Below are positions 13,446 to 23,842 of a stretch of 64,000 bases of DNA, piece by piece. Positions within the stretch are counted from its first letter, which is position 1, and the number at the start of each line of letters is the position of its first letter. The notes beneath the pieces are model-generated. The model saw only the letters and a program-made list of their open reading frames with translations. It was not told where the DNA came from and searched no databases. The DNA comes from Lamellibrachia satsuma (taxonomy: Eukaryota; Annelida; Polychaeta; Sabellida; Siboglinidae): NCBI GenBank assembly GCA_033239005.1, contig BSQZ01000018.1:3783036-3847035 (forward strand), in the 5' to 3' direction. Both the position numbers and the translations under genes were made by a program.

Positions 13446-13539
13446 GTTTTGCCTCGTACGGAATTCTTGTTAAATTTGGTTAAATCTTTTAAACCCTATT
13501 TGCACAATTAATAAATATTGTCCCAGTCGTTGAAATATG

Positions 13540-13572
13540 GATGTTCTTGCGCGCGCGCGTAGGTGTGCGTGC

Positions 13573-13612
<40 letters not shown>

Positions 13613-13665
13613 GTGTATGCGTGTGTGTGTGCGTGCACGTGCGTGTGTGAGTGCGTACGCGTATG
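13540..13665. repeat. GC/GT alternating purine-pyrimidine microsatellite
   Basis: A CG run and GTGT/GTGC tracts form an almost continuous alternating purine-pyrimidine stretch. Confidence 0.9.
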
Positions 13666-13952
13666 TTGCATGCAATCAAGTAGAAGTCGCATAGATATAT
13701 TTCCAGCCACTATTTCATACTCCATTCTATAATTTATATTCCATTCACAGTTGTTTGTTATGCAAGAATCCTGGGAATGTGTCCCCTTTGGGGAATGAAA
13801 AGCTTAATATATGAAGCTGTGAACACCTACATTGTTATGTACACTGTTTACAATTAACGTAATATACAAGTAACATGCACGAGTAATACTTGCTTTGCAA
13901 TTCACACCTTCTTTGCTTGCCCCGTTTACAGGGCCGTTGTTCCAGTCGACCG

Positions 13953-14133
13953 CGCCTGGCCACTGGCGTATTATCAACCTCGGAAGTGGGGGGACCTCAG
14001 AAAGGGGGCCAAGAGTGTGCAAAGGGTCTCTAGTGGGGGCAGTATTCAAATTCCGTATGGAAAAAACTTATTATCTCAAAGCCAAAGGGTAGGGGTATAG
14101 CCCAATGACCCCACTAAATATGCGCCACTGTAA
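13953..14133. mobile_element. Possible small TIR element (CAGTGGCG ends)
   Basis: The left end CACTGGCGTATTA and the right end ATATGCGCCACTG are imperfect inverted repeats about 175 bp apart. I could not identify a target duplication, so the call is tentative. Confidence 0.35.
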
Positions 14134-14749
14134 CGAACGATCTGCACGTTAAATGTTGTAGACGAAACACTGAATGTAGGTTATTCAGCTGAAGGACAAC
14201 TCCGCCACAGGGCAATAAAACAGTTATTTATTGCTGCCCAGATTTATGTAAATTACAGCCCCCACGTTGGACCGATGACAAGCGAGTCCAACGTTGGATG
14301 GGTGACATAACATAAAGTATTAATGCCCCTGGAATGGGCGGCGATTCGGGCTGACCAAGTCACATTTAGCCGACCGTCGCTCGTCTTCGTGAACTCCCTG
14401 ACCCCAGGCTTGTTTTTACTTTTACCGCCGTCAGGTGGCGTCAGTGATCGGAAAAATTCATATAAAATTACATGTGTAATTTATGTTATATATTATGTGC
14501 ATTGTTGTTAACGAAATTAAGCTACTAATACAACGCAGCATTATTAAAAAAATACCTAAGATAAAAGAGCACGAAAAAACTCCTTGTGCTGTGCACTGGG
14601 CTGTACCAGTAGGGACGCGGGAGACCGGTGGCGGTACGGACAACAAAATTAACACAGTGCTAAATGCTTCATGTAAACTGATAAAACTGTACTCTTAATT
14701 GATGAGTTAGCTTGAAAGTCAATATAATTAGTTGCCCGTATTCAGGCCA
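14134..14749. other. Non-coding, nothing recognised
   Basis: No gene seen. A stretch near 14375-14450 (CTTCGTGAACTCCCTGACC, then GTCAGGTGGCG) resembles pieces at 15083-15150 and 15741-15785, suggesting decayed interspersed repeat fragments. Confidence 0.35.
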
Positions 14750-14838
14750 TATTCGTCACAATGAAACGTTCACTGAATCCACGCTCTGGTGTGCGCCAAA
14801 CAGTGGTGCCACATCATGGAGGCTGGATAATCGAGACT
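14750..14838. mobile_element. Single-arm fragment of the TAGCCTCG TIR family
   Basis: The string ending GGCTGGATAATCGAGACTA matches the right arm of the elements ending at 16059 and 23568. The left partner arm was not found. Confidence 0.6.
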
Positions 14839-15524
14839 AAGGCTGACCGAATTTACTGTTTAGCAGACTTGTTAAGTCGCGTCGTGTGGGGCTGACTTAA
14901 GGTATACTCGAGTCGGCCTTTTCACGACTTCCGACTTGACATTCATATAGATGATTCTCGAGCCTTGACTTGAGACTTGTCAACAAGTCTGCTCTGAAAT
15001 ACATTTGACCTCCGACTGCAACGAATGTCCTCTACGAAGTGTCGAACCAAACACGCCATAGTCTCGTTTAATGGACTCTCGCTCACCTTCGTGAACTCAA
15101 CGAGAACATAGTTTGGCGTCAGAAACATCGCTTGACCGTTACCGTCAGGTGGCACTACTGATTTGGTTGATTCATTTAAGCGCTATATATTTAAGTTCAG
15201 TTGATTTAGTTTTGTTTGTCAGTTATTGTCGTTTGTTGGACAGTCAGATAACGGACAGTCAACAGATGCCATCGCATGCAGGCTCGGACAAGACCGGGGC
15301 GAGCATTCACTCATCGACAGTGGCGCCGATACGCGAAAGTCGATGGAGGTATTACATAGATAGAACAATGTTAAGTACAAATGTTATTTTATTGTGTGAA
15401 TTGTTTCACTTAAGTCGGGTTTTTAATTTTTCGTATTAATTGTATGTGCGTATAAAATGTTACCCATAACTGATGAGCTAAAATGAAAGTCACCGGATGT
15501 ATACCCAGATGACTAGCTATACAT
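14839..15524. other. Non-coding, nothing recognised
   Basis: No gene, RNA or complete element was recognised. The piece at 15083-15150 shares short matches with 14375 and 15741. Confidence 0.35.
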
Positions 15525-16059
15525 TAGCCTCGATTACCTCCGTGCTATGGCGCCACTGTCTGTTGCACATATCTTCGCCTGGATTCGTACCATACTTTTC
15601 ATTGTGACGGAAATTATATACGCCCCCAGATAACTGGTTCCAAGCCTGGTCTGGTGGTTCGAAACATCCGCCTAAATTCCCCGCTACAATTTACCGACGA
15701 CATACTAGTCTCGCTTATACGAACCCGCTCGGCTTCGTGAATCCGCCGAGAAGAGAGTCTGGCATCAGAGGCGTGGCGTGGTTGTTATCGACTTTCACCG
15801 CTCCATTTTGTGTAGGCGTTCCTGTGAAAATCCAGCAGCACATCAACGTCATTATCGAGATGCTACAATTGCATCTAAGTTAACTCTTATTTTATGAATT
15901 AGCCAAATACCCGGATGGCATCGCAATTAGCTAATTGTGTACGCATCCATATTCTGGATGCAAACATAATTTCAGTCAAAAAAGCACACTCTGCATACAG
16001 GCGAAGATGTGTGCGACAAACGGTGGCGCCACAGCGCGGAGCCTGGATAATCGAGGCAA
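15525..16059. mobile_element. TAGCCTCG-family TIR element, 535 bp
   Basis: The left arm starts TAGCCTCGATTACC and continues through GGCGCCACTGTCTG and ATTGTGACGG. The right arm (about 15950-16059) carries the reverse complement ending TGGATAATCGAGGC. It is a shorter, more diverged relative of the element at 21897-23568. Confidence 0.7.
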
Positions 16060-16090
16060 ACGCAGTATGCCGTCTGATAGTGATTACAGG

Positions 16091-16190
16091 CATGGGCGTC
16101 TGCGGGGGGGGGGCAAAGGGGCACTTGCCCCCAGATCTGGATTTTTTCGGACGTACTGTATATTCGTGAGCTCAAAGTATATGTTTACTT

Positions 16191-16237
<47 letters not shown>

Positions 16238-16400
16238 TAGATAATTGGCTATTTGAACCCAATGACTGGCTAAGAACTTAGGTTTTAAAGATGAGTCATG
16301 CTGATTAATACAATGTTGCATTCATGACACTTGGCAAGAAAGAAGACATATATTTATTTTCTTGCCCTCCCTGGAAAAAGTCCTGCGGATGCCCCTGATC
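16091..16400. mobile_element. hAT-like MITE flanked by 10-bp direct repeats
   Basis: Imperfect inverted ends CATGGGCGTCTGCGGG and (reverse complement of the right end) CAGGGGCATCCGCAGG bound the element. The 10-bp repeat TGATTACAGG flanks it at 16081-16090 and 16401-16410. A TA tract (about 16198-16233) lies inside. Confidence 0.65.
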
Positions 16401-16562
16401 TGATTACAGGGCGAGCATTAGAGTGCGACTTGACTTGCGACTTGAACGGCGAACACTAGTAACTTGACCTGGAATTAAGAGAGATGACTGGAAGCTTGAC
16501 TTGGAGGTCAATGACTTGTCAACCAGTCTGCTGTTCTTTTAGTGCCGAGTCAATGAACTTAC

Positions 16563-16650
16563 CGGGGAGCGCGGTAGCTTGGCGGTTAAACTGCGCTGAC
16601 ACCATTTTAGAACCGAGTGTATCGGTGAAGTTCAGGGTCACTCCAGTAAT
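16563..16650 (+). mobile_element. Possible SINE head fragment
   Basis: GGGGAGCGCGGTAGCTTGG then CGGTTAAACTGCGCTGACACC has the look of a tRNA-derived SINE head. The B box is not clear. Confidence 0.3.
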
Positions 16651-16965
16651 AAATACATGCTACATTTAATTAAATTACGTGCCACTCCACTAATAAATAT
16701 GAGCGTTATTTAGGATAATTGCGGGACATGGGGGTCACAGCATCTTTAGTGTTCTGCCACGTTTTAACATAATTAAACGCGAAAACGTTGCGAAATCACC
16801 TCCTACCATAAACACTTGTAATGTACAAAATACATTGCAATTTTAATTAAATACATATCGATACATTAATCGCATTTCCGTAATAAACAGTACATACAAA
16901 AACACCTACATCAAACAAACACTTCACTTGCCAATATATACACAATGTACTCTCAGTTTACATGA

Positions 16966-17148
16966 TCAGTCTCTCATGATGACGTAATTCGCTGGCAAGC
17001 AGTTCAACGTGACAGCAGTTGTCTCACTGGCGTCACCGTCTCCCTCTGACGGCGGTAAGCTGTTCCTTCTCACGTCCAGTGCCCTGTGCTCATCGCTCTC
17101 CAGCTCCACAATGTGAGGCTTGTCCAGCGTCTCCAAACACTCTCTGAT
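16966..17148 (-). CDS. TTC33: TTC33 exon 5 (stop codon)
   Basis: 61 codons including TGA after a TACAG acceptor; an acidic tail beginning IRECLETLDKPHIVELESDE. Confidence 0.85.
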   Translation of the reverse strand: MRECLETLDKPHIVELESDEHRALDVRRNSLPPSEGDGDASETTAVTLNCLPANYVIMRD

Positions 17149-19804
17149 CTGTACATATGAACATACAACAATAGTGACAAAACAGTGTACGGTATACGTC
17201 ATTTCTCACATGTGTTGCCGTCTCCTTGCATACGTTTCAATCACCAGATAACAAAAATCAAAACATGTTTTGTTTGTTTTAGATCATTGTCAACATTTGT
17301 CAACACAGCATTAAATACAGTTGGTGTATCAATTTAGACATCTGCTTTAGACGGACCACTAACACTTTGTCAGTCAAACGACAGGATAGCATCAACCACG
17401 CCAGACTTTTGCCACACAATGAGCTGCTAACAAGACGTCCCCGACATCACACAATGGGCTACCAAAAACATGTCAACAAAGTGACAGACTAGAAACAGCC
17501 AAGTCTTTTGCCAGTCAACAGATGGGTTACCAACCATATAGCTAACCCAGAACGTGTTATTTCTGTATTCACGACTGATTTAGACCAAGGTAGTTGTGGT
17601 CTGACTGTAGATTGTATACATGTGAAAGCCATGAACCAATGAATTGTCAAATGTATTCATCTCTATGTCAACGTCACAGATACACAGCTGTCTGATGACT
17701 TCTTTAATAAGAAAAATGGTGAAGCAAAAAAATCAATAAAATTCAAACCTCATTTTGAACAGCCGTCCTCTTTGTGAGCAAGCTAACAGCCCACTTGAGA
17801 TCTTCCTCCCAGAGTTCCTCCCAGGCAGGATACAGGTGGATTGCTCGGCAGAAACTCTTGATTGCCTACATGAATAGATACAATCAAACATAATTTGGTG
17901 TCTATGCCAGGTGAAGTAAAAGATCCCAGATTGGCCAACTTAGCCAGCAGCAGTTTACAGCAACAACACAATATGCAAAACACTAATGATTCGCATACCA
18001 AGATCTGTGAAACATCCACATTTTAAGCTTGTGCCACAGATGTTATTCCCTGCTTAGATTGCAACAGAATCATCTTCAGAAGTCTGTCATGACCCGTGGC
18101 CGATATCTCGTGAGTATTTGTGTTGTTTTACACAATTATTATTTCCATCCCTGAACAAATGACAGTAGTTAATGGGCTTCTTCGAAGTCCACATTACATT
18201 CTTATTCAAACATTTACTTTATAACATACAACATAGCTACAAAATAATTTATGACAGCTATTAAATAATAAAATTATTATATAACTTCCATTGATCATAA
18301 AGCAACAACAACTGGTAACACATTTATCACTGAACACTCATCAAAATTACTCTGAATAAATATCCTGCCCATTACATGCGAACTCATACTTTGCTAACAA
18401 AACTACTAACCCAAAAAATGTATTTCATTACCATTCTAACTTCGCCCAATCCCAGGTGAGTTCGGCCGAGTGTTTGATGCACTGTCCACCAGAGGGGATT
18501 TAGTTCACTTGCTCGCTTGGCGGCATTGAGGGCTGGCAATACTTCATTGAGCTGCATATAGGCCTGTCACCACATAATACAAATCCACATCACCCATGAT
18601 ATCATGTAGAACAGACATTACACAAGAAGGTAGTCAAGCAGAACATAAACTAGACATATGTATAAAACAGTTAAGTCAAGCAGAACGTAAAAAAGAAATG
18701 AGCAAATGAAAGTTAGGTCAAGCAGAACAAAAAGGAAACATGAACATAAGAAAGTTATATCACTCATATGGTCAATCAATTACTAGTTCTAGGCTACATT
18801 AAAACCAAGGAGTGTGCAAAACCTGCCTGAGCTTTCATCTCATAGATCTTCTCATCTGATGGCGTAAGCTGGAGAGCTTCATCCCATTTACGGTTAGCTT
18901 CCCAATATCTGAGGACAGCAGACAAAAAGTCAGGCATCATCAATATAAAGAATAGAGGTAAGTTCAACATTAAGGATAACTTAATTATGTTTAATAAAAC
19001 ATGTGGCGCAATTATTGAAAAATAGTCTAGTAATTTGTATTTAACATCATAGCTATGTACAGCATTTAATAAAGTTTTCAAATGCCTAAATATGTATGGA
19101 AATATATATTGTTATTGTAAAGCACAATGATCTGCACAATATATGAGTTGTTATTTTTACTGACATCATAACTGAAAACATTTAAAAACATAATCACAAC
19201 CTTTTATTTTATCATTAGTTCACATGACACAACATAAATAATATTCAATATAACTGCTATTTTCATTGTTTGTGTTACTGTTAACAGATGCGTTTCAAAA
19301 ATGAGTAAACACAAGTTGATAGCTGAGTTATCCGGTGTTGCAAGGGGAGAAAAGGTAGCCATAGGTATTTTCCACTTATCTACATTATTATATAGGTTAG
19401 TGGTCACCTTGCAAAGTTTCGTCCGGATCGGACCACAAATGCATCCGTGTATAAGACACAACAGACAGACAAACATACATGTTTTATACATTAGATGAAG
19501 TTATTTACGATTGTCAAGTGAGGTTCTCTCCATAGATGCTATGTCCAATAGGTTTTCTCTGCATACCAAGATCCTCATACCTCTCTGCCTCTGCCAAAGT
19601 TGCACCTTCCTGCACCAGACGTTGGCTCTTAGCAGTGGCGTCCTCCAGCCTCATCACCTTCTCATTGTGTACAAGACTTATCCAGTCAACATTGCCACTA
19701 GCAATGTCAACATCGACGTCATCTTGAGAGTTCTCTTCAAACACTTTCGATGCAGTCTTTGAGACGGTCGCCCCAATTTTTCTTTTCCACCCAAAAGAAG
19801 TCAT
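16966..19804 (-). CDS. TTC33: Tetratricopeptide repeat protein 33, complete five-exon gene
   Basis: Five exons join in frame (19804-19581, 18908-18827, 18563-18432, 17865-17749, 17148-16966) to give 245 residues, close to the length recalled for vertebrate TTC33 (about 260). The start is the ATG at 19804: the product opens MTSFGWKRKIGATVSKTASK, the family's conserved N-terminus. Residues about 75-190 carry TPR helices, with KWDEALQLTPSDEKIYEMKA, then ALNAAKRASELNP, TLGRTHLGLGEV and SFCRAIHLYP. The acidic C-terminal tail is poorly conserved and ends VIMRD. TTC33 is an evolutionarily conserved TPR protein; its molecular role is not well established, and TPR scaffolds usually bind other proteins. 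Intron 2 starts with GC instead of GT. Introns hold no large insertion, in contrast to the surrounding DNA. The identification is firm. Confidence 0.93.
17749..17865 (-). CDS. TTC33: TTC33 exon 4
   Basis: 39 codons in phase 0 from a TAG acceptor to a GAG|GTTTGA donor; encodes AIKSFCRAIHLYPAWEELW and following residues. Confidence 0.93.
18432..18563 (-). CDS. TTC33: TTC33 exon 3
   Basis: 44 codons in phase 0 from a GACAG acceptor to an ATG|GTAATG donor; encodes AYMQLNEVLPALNAAKRASE and TLGRTHLGLGEV. Confidence 0.93.
18827..18908 (-). CDS. TTC33: TTC33 exon 2, followed by a GC donor
   Basis: Follows CCTCAG and encodes WEANRKWDEALQLTPSDEK through KAQ. The frame and the family alignment require the exon to end at CAG with intron start GCAGGT, a GC-AG intron. 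Confidence 0.88.
19581..19804 (-). CDS. TTC33: TTC33 exon 1 (start codon)
   Basis: Encodes the N-terminus MTSFGWKRKIG and on to LAEAE; ends in phase 2 at AG|GTATGA. Confidence 0.93.
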
Positions 19805-20036
19805 TTTGGTTGTGGTACAGAAATATGTTTCTCTTTCACTTTATCCGACATCATTCATGTATCTAAAATTTTAATAAGAGTGTTTGTATATATCATCTAT
19901 TGTTGAAGTTCTTCTTTTTCGGTTACAACACTAATAACAATGTTAGAGTACAAAATAACCAGGGGGTCACTAGGGTACGAATCTACCTGTTTGTGAAATG
20001 ACTGGAAGCTTTAGCCTTAACTTAAGGCTTAGTCAT
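19805..20036. other. Upstream region of TTC33
   Basis: This should contain the TTC33 5' UTR and promoter on the minus strand. I see no TATA or CpG-rich core promoter that I would call. Confidence 0.35.
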
Positions 20037-21171
20037 TGAGACAGTCCACGACTGGATGACTGCCATGGACAACAAGACCCAAATTGACGCAATCCTGCTT
20101 GACTTTGCTAAAGCCTTCGACAAAGTGCCTCACCTACGTCTTCTATCAAAATTGACCTCCTACGGAATCACTGGAAACACTCAAAATTGGATCAAATCTT
20201 TCCTATCCAAATGCAAACAGAGAGTCTCAGTTAACGGTGCCCTGTCGGACATCACAGATGTCACATCCGGTGTCCCACAGGGTTCAGTTCTAGGACCTGT
20301 CCTCTTCTTACTCTACATAAATGACATAAATGGGAACATCAAATCTCCTATACGCCTTTTTGCAGATGATAGTATTATATATCGTAAAATTTCTTCCAAA
20401 AACGACCACGAAATTCTCCAAACTGACCTAAGCCAACTCCAAACATGGTCAGACAAATGGCAAATGGAATTTAATGTATCTAAATGCGTCCACCTTCCAA
20501 TAACAAACAAAACTAAACCCAGCACACACAAGTACTCGCTTTCTGGCCAGCCATTATCCACCGTATCCAGCCACTCATACCTCGGAGTAAAATTGGATTC
20601 CAAATTAACCTGGACAAATCACGTCACTGACATAACTTCAAAATCTTCGAAATGTTTAGGCATGATTAAACGAACTCTTGGCCCATGTAAACCCGAAGTT
20701 AAACAAACAGCCTACAACATGCTAATCCGGCCAAAACTTGAGTACTCTTCACCCATATGGAATCCCCACACCTTTTCACAAATTAAAAGCATTGAAAGAG
20801 TGCAACACTCTGCTGCCAGATTTGTTAAAAATGACTACAGACGAAACACAAATCCAGCAGATCTAATTACTGCCCTTGGGTGGCCAACCCTCGAACGAAG
20901 GCGCATTATCAAACAAGCCACTACCTTCTACAAAAACAACATTATTGAGATCACCTCCCCTTCAGGCCTACTAACTCGCTCTCGAACCCGTGGACAATAC
21001 ATAGCCCCCAAGTGTCGTATAAATGCAATGGTCTTTTCATTTTATCCCAGAGCCATTCGCATATGGAATATGATTCCATCAAAAATTACCAACATAAAAA
21101 ACCCAAAATCATTTCAAGAAGCTATTATGGAACTCCCTTTCACCACACCTCCTCACCTAAACTGCCTTTAA
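20037..21171 (+). pseudogene. 5'-truncated LINE reverse transcriptase (CR1/Jockey-like)
   Basis: An uninterrupted frame of about 375 codons encodes the second half of a non-LTR reverse transcriptase: AILLDFAKAFDKVPH (motif A), [14 protein letters not shown] (motif B), FADDSIIY (catalytic motif C), then the thumb-like region ending in the connection typical of CR1/Jockey-group elements (IRPKLEYSSPIWNPH). The endonuclease and the front of the RT are missing, so it is a dead 5'-truncated copy even though its frame is intact. It lies between TTC33 and the small membrane protein gene. Confidence 0.85.
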
Positions 21172-21465
21172 AACACAGCTTAGCGTAAACTTATCCAGGG
21201 TGTGGGTATGGAGACTGTCTATGTGTGCATGTGGCAGGGCAGCGACAGTGTCCATACACACAACCAGCCTATTAAAAATTTCGTTAAACATCCAATACAT
21301 AAAATAAATAAAACTATCAAATAAAAACCATTTCAGCAACATTAATGATACTAGTCTTTTAATCGAATGTACCACCCACAGCGCATGCGCACAGCCCACC
21401 ACAAACTCCTGCGTTAGCCCAAGTTTGGGCTGTTTGGAGTAAAACCACTTGAGACTTGAGTCATA
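21172..21465 (+). mobile_element. LINE 3' UTR followed by a SINE-like tail
   Basis: After the LINE stop, about 230 bp of 3' sequence runs into CAAACTCCTGCGTTAGCCC and TTTGGGCTGTTTGGAGT, then CTTGAGACTTGAG (21403-21465). The last part matches the 3' half of the SINEs at 11629 and 25431. It is either a shared LINE/SINE tail or a 5'-truncated SINE beside the LINE. Confidence 0.6.
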
Positions 21466-21896
21466 GCAGGCTTAGGTTTAGCCTTTACGATTATGTATGT
21501 GATACTTTTCTTCTTCATACCTCAGTTTATATAACATTAATGTCAGATACAAGTTATACAGCCTTGTACATGAATAATGCGAAATTAACTACATTATAAA
21601 TATATTAATTAATTCATGGAACTTCTTGGTACGATACACCTATTATCGCCCACATACCTCCCACATCACGGATTCACGGTATGTCCACCTTCATGGTTAA
21701 TCATTAGGTAACTAATTTGATGTCAACATTATCATTTTTAAATAAGATTAATATCGAACTACATGTTGTTTTGGAAGCTTAGACAGGTTTAAGTTTGTCT
21801 GTACAAGTTCGCCCTTCGACAAGTTAGTATACAAAACAAACTGATCCGAAAGGGGGCAACACTATCGCCACACTGCTACCAGAGCTAGTGTATACC
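21466..21896. other. Non-coding, nothing recognised
   Basis: AT-rich sequence between the LINE and the long-TIR element; no gene seen. Confidence 0.4.
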
Positions 21897-23568
21897 TAGC
21901 CTCGATTATCCAGGCTCCGCGATGTGGCGCCACCGTTTGTCGCACACATCATCGCCTGGACACAGAGTGGGGTTCCCATTGTGACGGAAATTATGTATGC
22001 GCCCAGATTCTGGGCGCTTACATAAGTAGCTAATTAAGCTCGATGAAGACGCTGATTGGCTGCTGGCACTTCATCCGGTAACGCCTACAGAAATACAAAT
22101 GGAGTCGCTACGAGTCGCACGTGCTATCGACGTCATAGCAAGAGTCGTTAAATTTAGAATTTGCACTCTCACTGAAAAAAAAACAGTTTGCCTGCATCCA
22201 GAACATTACTGATGAACGTTATGTGATGGGAATACTTCCAACAGGGTACGGAGAAACCCTCATATACACAATTCTCCCTCGTGTACTTTATATGTTACCC
22301 GGAAATATCGGCTGGCACACGTTGACATGGTGTTGCCTTTTATTTACTGTTGGTCATCGGAAGAAAGACTACTCACGATCGATGGGCCTTGGATTTGGTG
22401 CAGTTCACCCGAAGCTGAGCGGTAGCACTATTGATACGGGTAAGCCATTGTATTGATTTAAGTTTCATACATATAGCATATATGGCTGACTATTACGGTA
22501 ACGCAGATTTTTCATGTCACTCGTGGTTCATGTTTGCAGTGCAATCAAGATTCAAGTTAGTTATAAAAAAGGCACCTGAAAACATGTGAAAATATGTGTG
22601 ATTTGGGGCTCTTACCCCTTGTTTTTTGTAAAGCATTATTTTAATAAATTGATTATATTTTATACAATTAAATCAAACCTGCATACGCCTATATTACTTC
22701 CTAATTAGCTTACCTAGTACCTACATGGTACACCCATTTGGTATTGCAGTTACTAATATAATATGGTATTGATGTAGCTCTCAGCCAAAGATAGACGTAC
22801 CCCCTCATAAATGTAATGCGAATAACCAAAGTAGCAAATTGTTCCTCTCTGTACTCTGTTTCTTGTATGTAAACATAACCAGTTATTTTCCCATACTGAC
22901 TGATATATGGGTCAATCCGTGTCAAATCGACCAATTATCAGGAAATTTTTTAAGTTGATGCCTCAGAATTTGCTTAAATTTTAACCGATGATTAATAGCT
23001 ATGTTTGAGCACTTCAGCAAAAGAAATAAGCATTTACATGCAAATTGTATATGTAATGTGAAAACGTCCAAAAACGCACCGACAAATGGACAATGGCCTG
23101 AACTTGCAACTAGTACACAATTTTGCTGACCAGAGAAAAGATGAGCACTTCTTTATGGCTTCAGGGGCATTCATGTCAACGTGTGCCAGCCGATATTGTG
23201 TATATGAGGGTTTCTCCGTACCCTGTTGGAAGTATTCCCGTCACATAACGTTCATCAGTAATGTTCTGGATGCAGGCAAACTGGTTTTTTTTTCAGTGAC
23301 AGTGCAAATTGTAAATTTAACGACTCTTGCTATGTCGATAGCACGTGCGACTCGTAGCGACTCCATTTGTATTTCTGTAGGCGTTACCGGATGAAGTGCC
23401 AGCAGCCAATCAGCGTCATCGTCGAGCTTAATTAGCTACTTATGTATGCGCCCAGATTCTGGGCGCATACATAATTTCCGTCACAATGGGAACTCCACTC
23501 TGTGTCCAGGCGATGATGTGTGCGACAAACGGTGGCGCCACATCGCGGTGCCTGGATAATCGAGGCTA
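21897..23568. mobile_element. Long-TIR non-autonomous DNA element, 1.67 kb
   Basis: Arms 21897-22329 and 23172-23568 are near-identical inverted repeats of about 400 bp beginning TAGCCTCGATTATCCAGGC, differing by a 32-bp indel. ACC flanks both ends (21894-21896 and 23569-23571), a possible 3-bp target duplication. The interior (22330-23171) is AT-rich and encodes no transposase. Shorter relatives are at 15525-16059 and 14750-14838. The superfamily is not certain. The right end is only about 180 bp from the start codon at 23749. Confidence 0.85.
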
Positions 23569-23748
23569 ACCTGTATCCTGAATCCTGGAACCAGCCATCG
23601 AAGCTCCGTAAATAGTGGCGCCACACTGTGAGCCAGGAAACAGCCAAAATGATCTGCTTACTTACCTATCCCACAGTTCAACAAAAACGGAAATAACCTG
23701 TGGCGGATGCTTGTGATTTCGGGGAGAAATACTGCTAGCTGCATCAAA

Positions 23749-23842
23749 ATGGTCGAATTCGCGGACCCAAAAGGACCTGTAAAAGAAGGGATCGATAACG
23801 CAATATTTATATTCCCGGCGATCATCGTACTGACTTTAGTCG
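23749..23842 (+). CDS. Small membrane protein, exon 1
   Basis: Encodes the polar N-terminus and the start of the membrane helix; ends in phase 1 at the strong donor G|GTAAGT. Confidence 0.75.
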
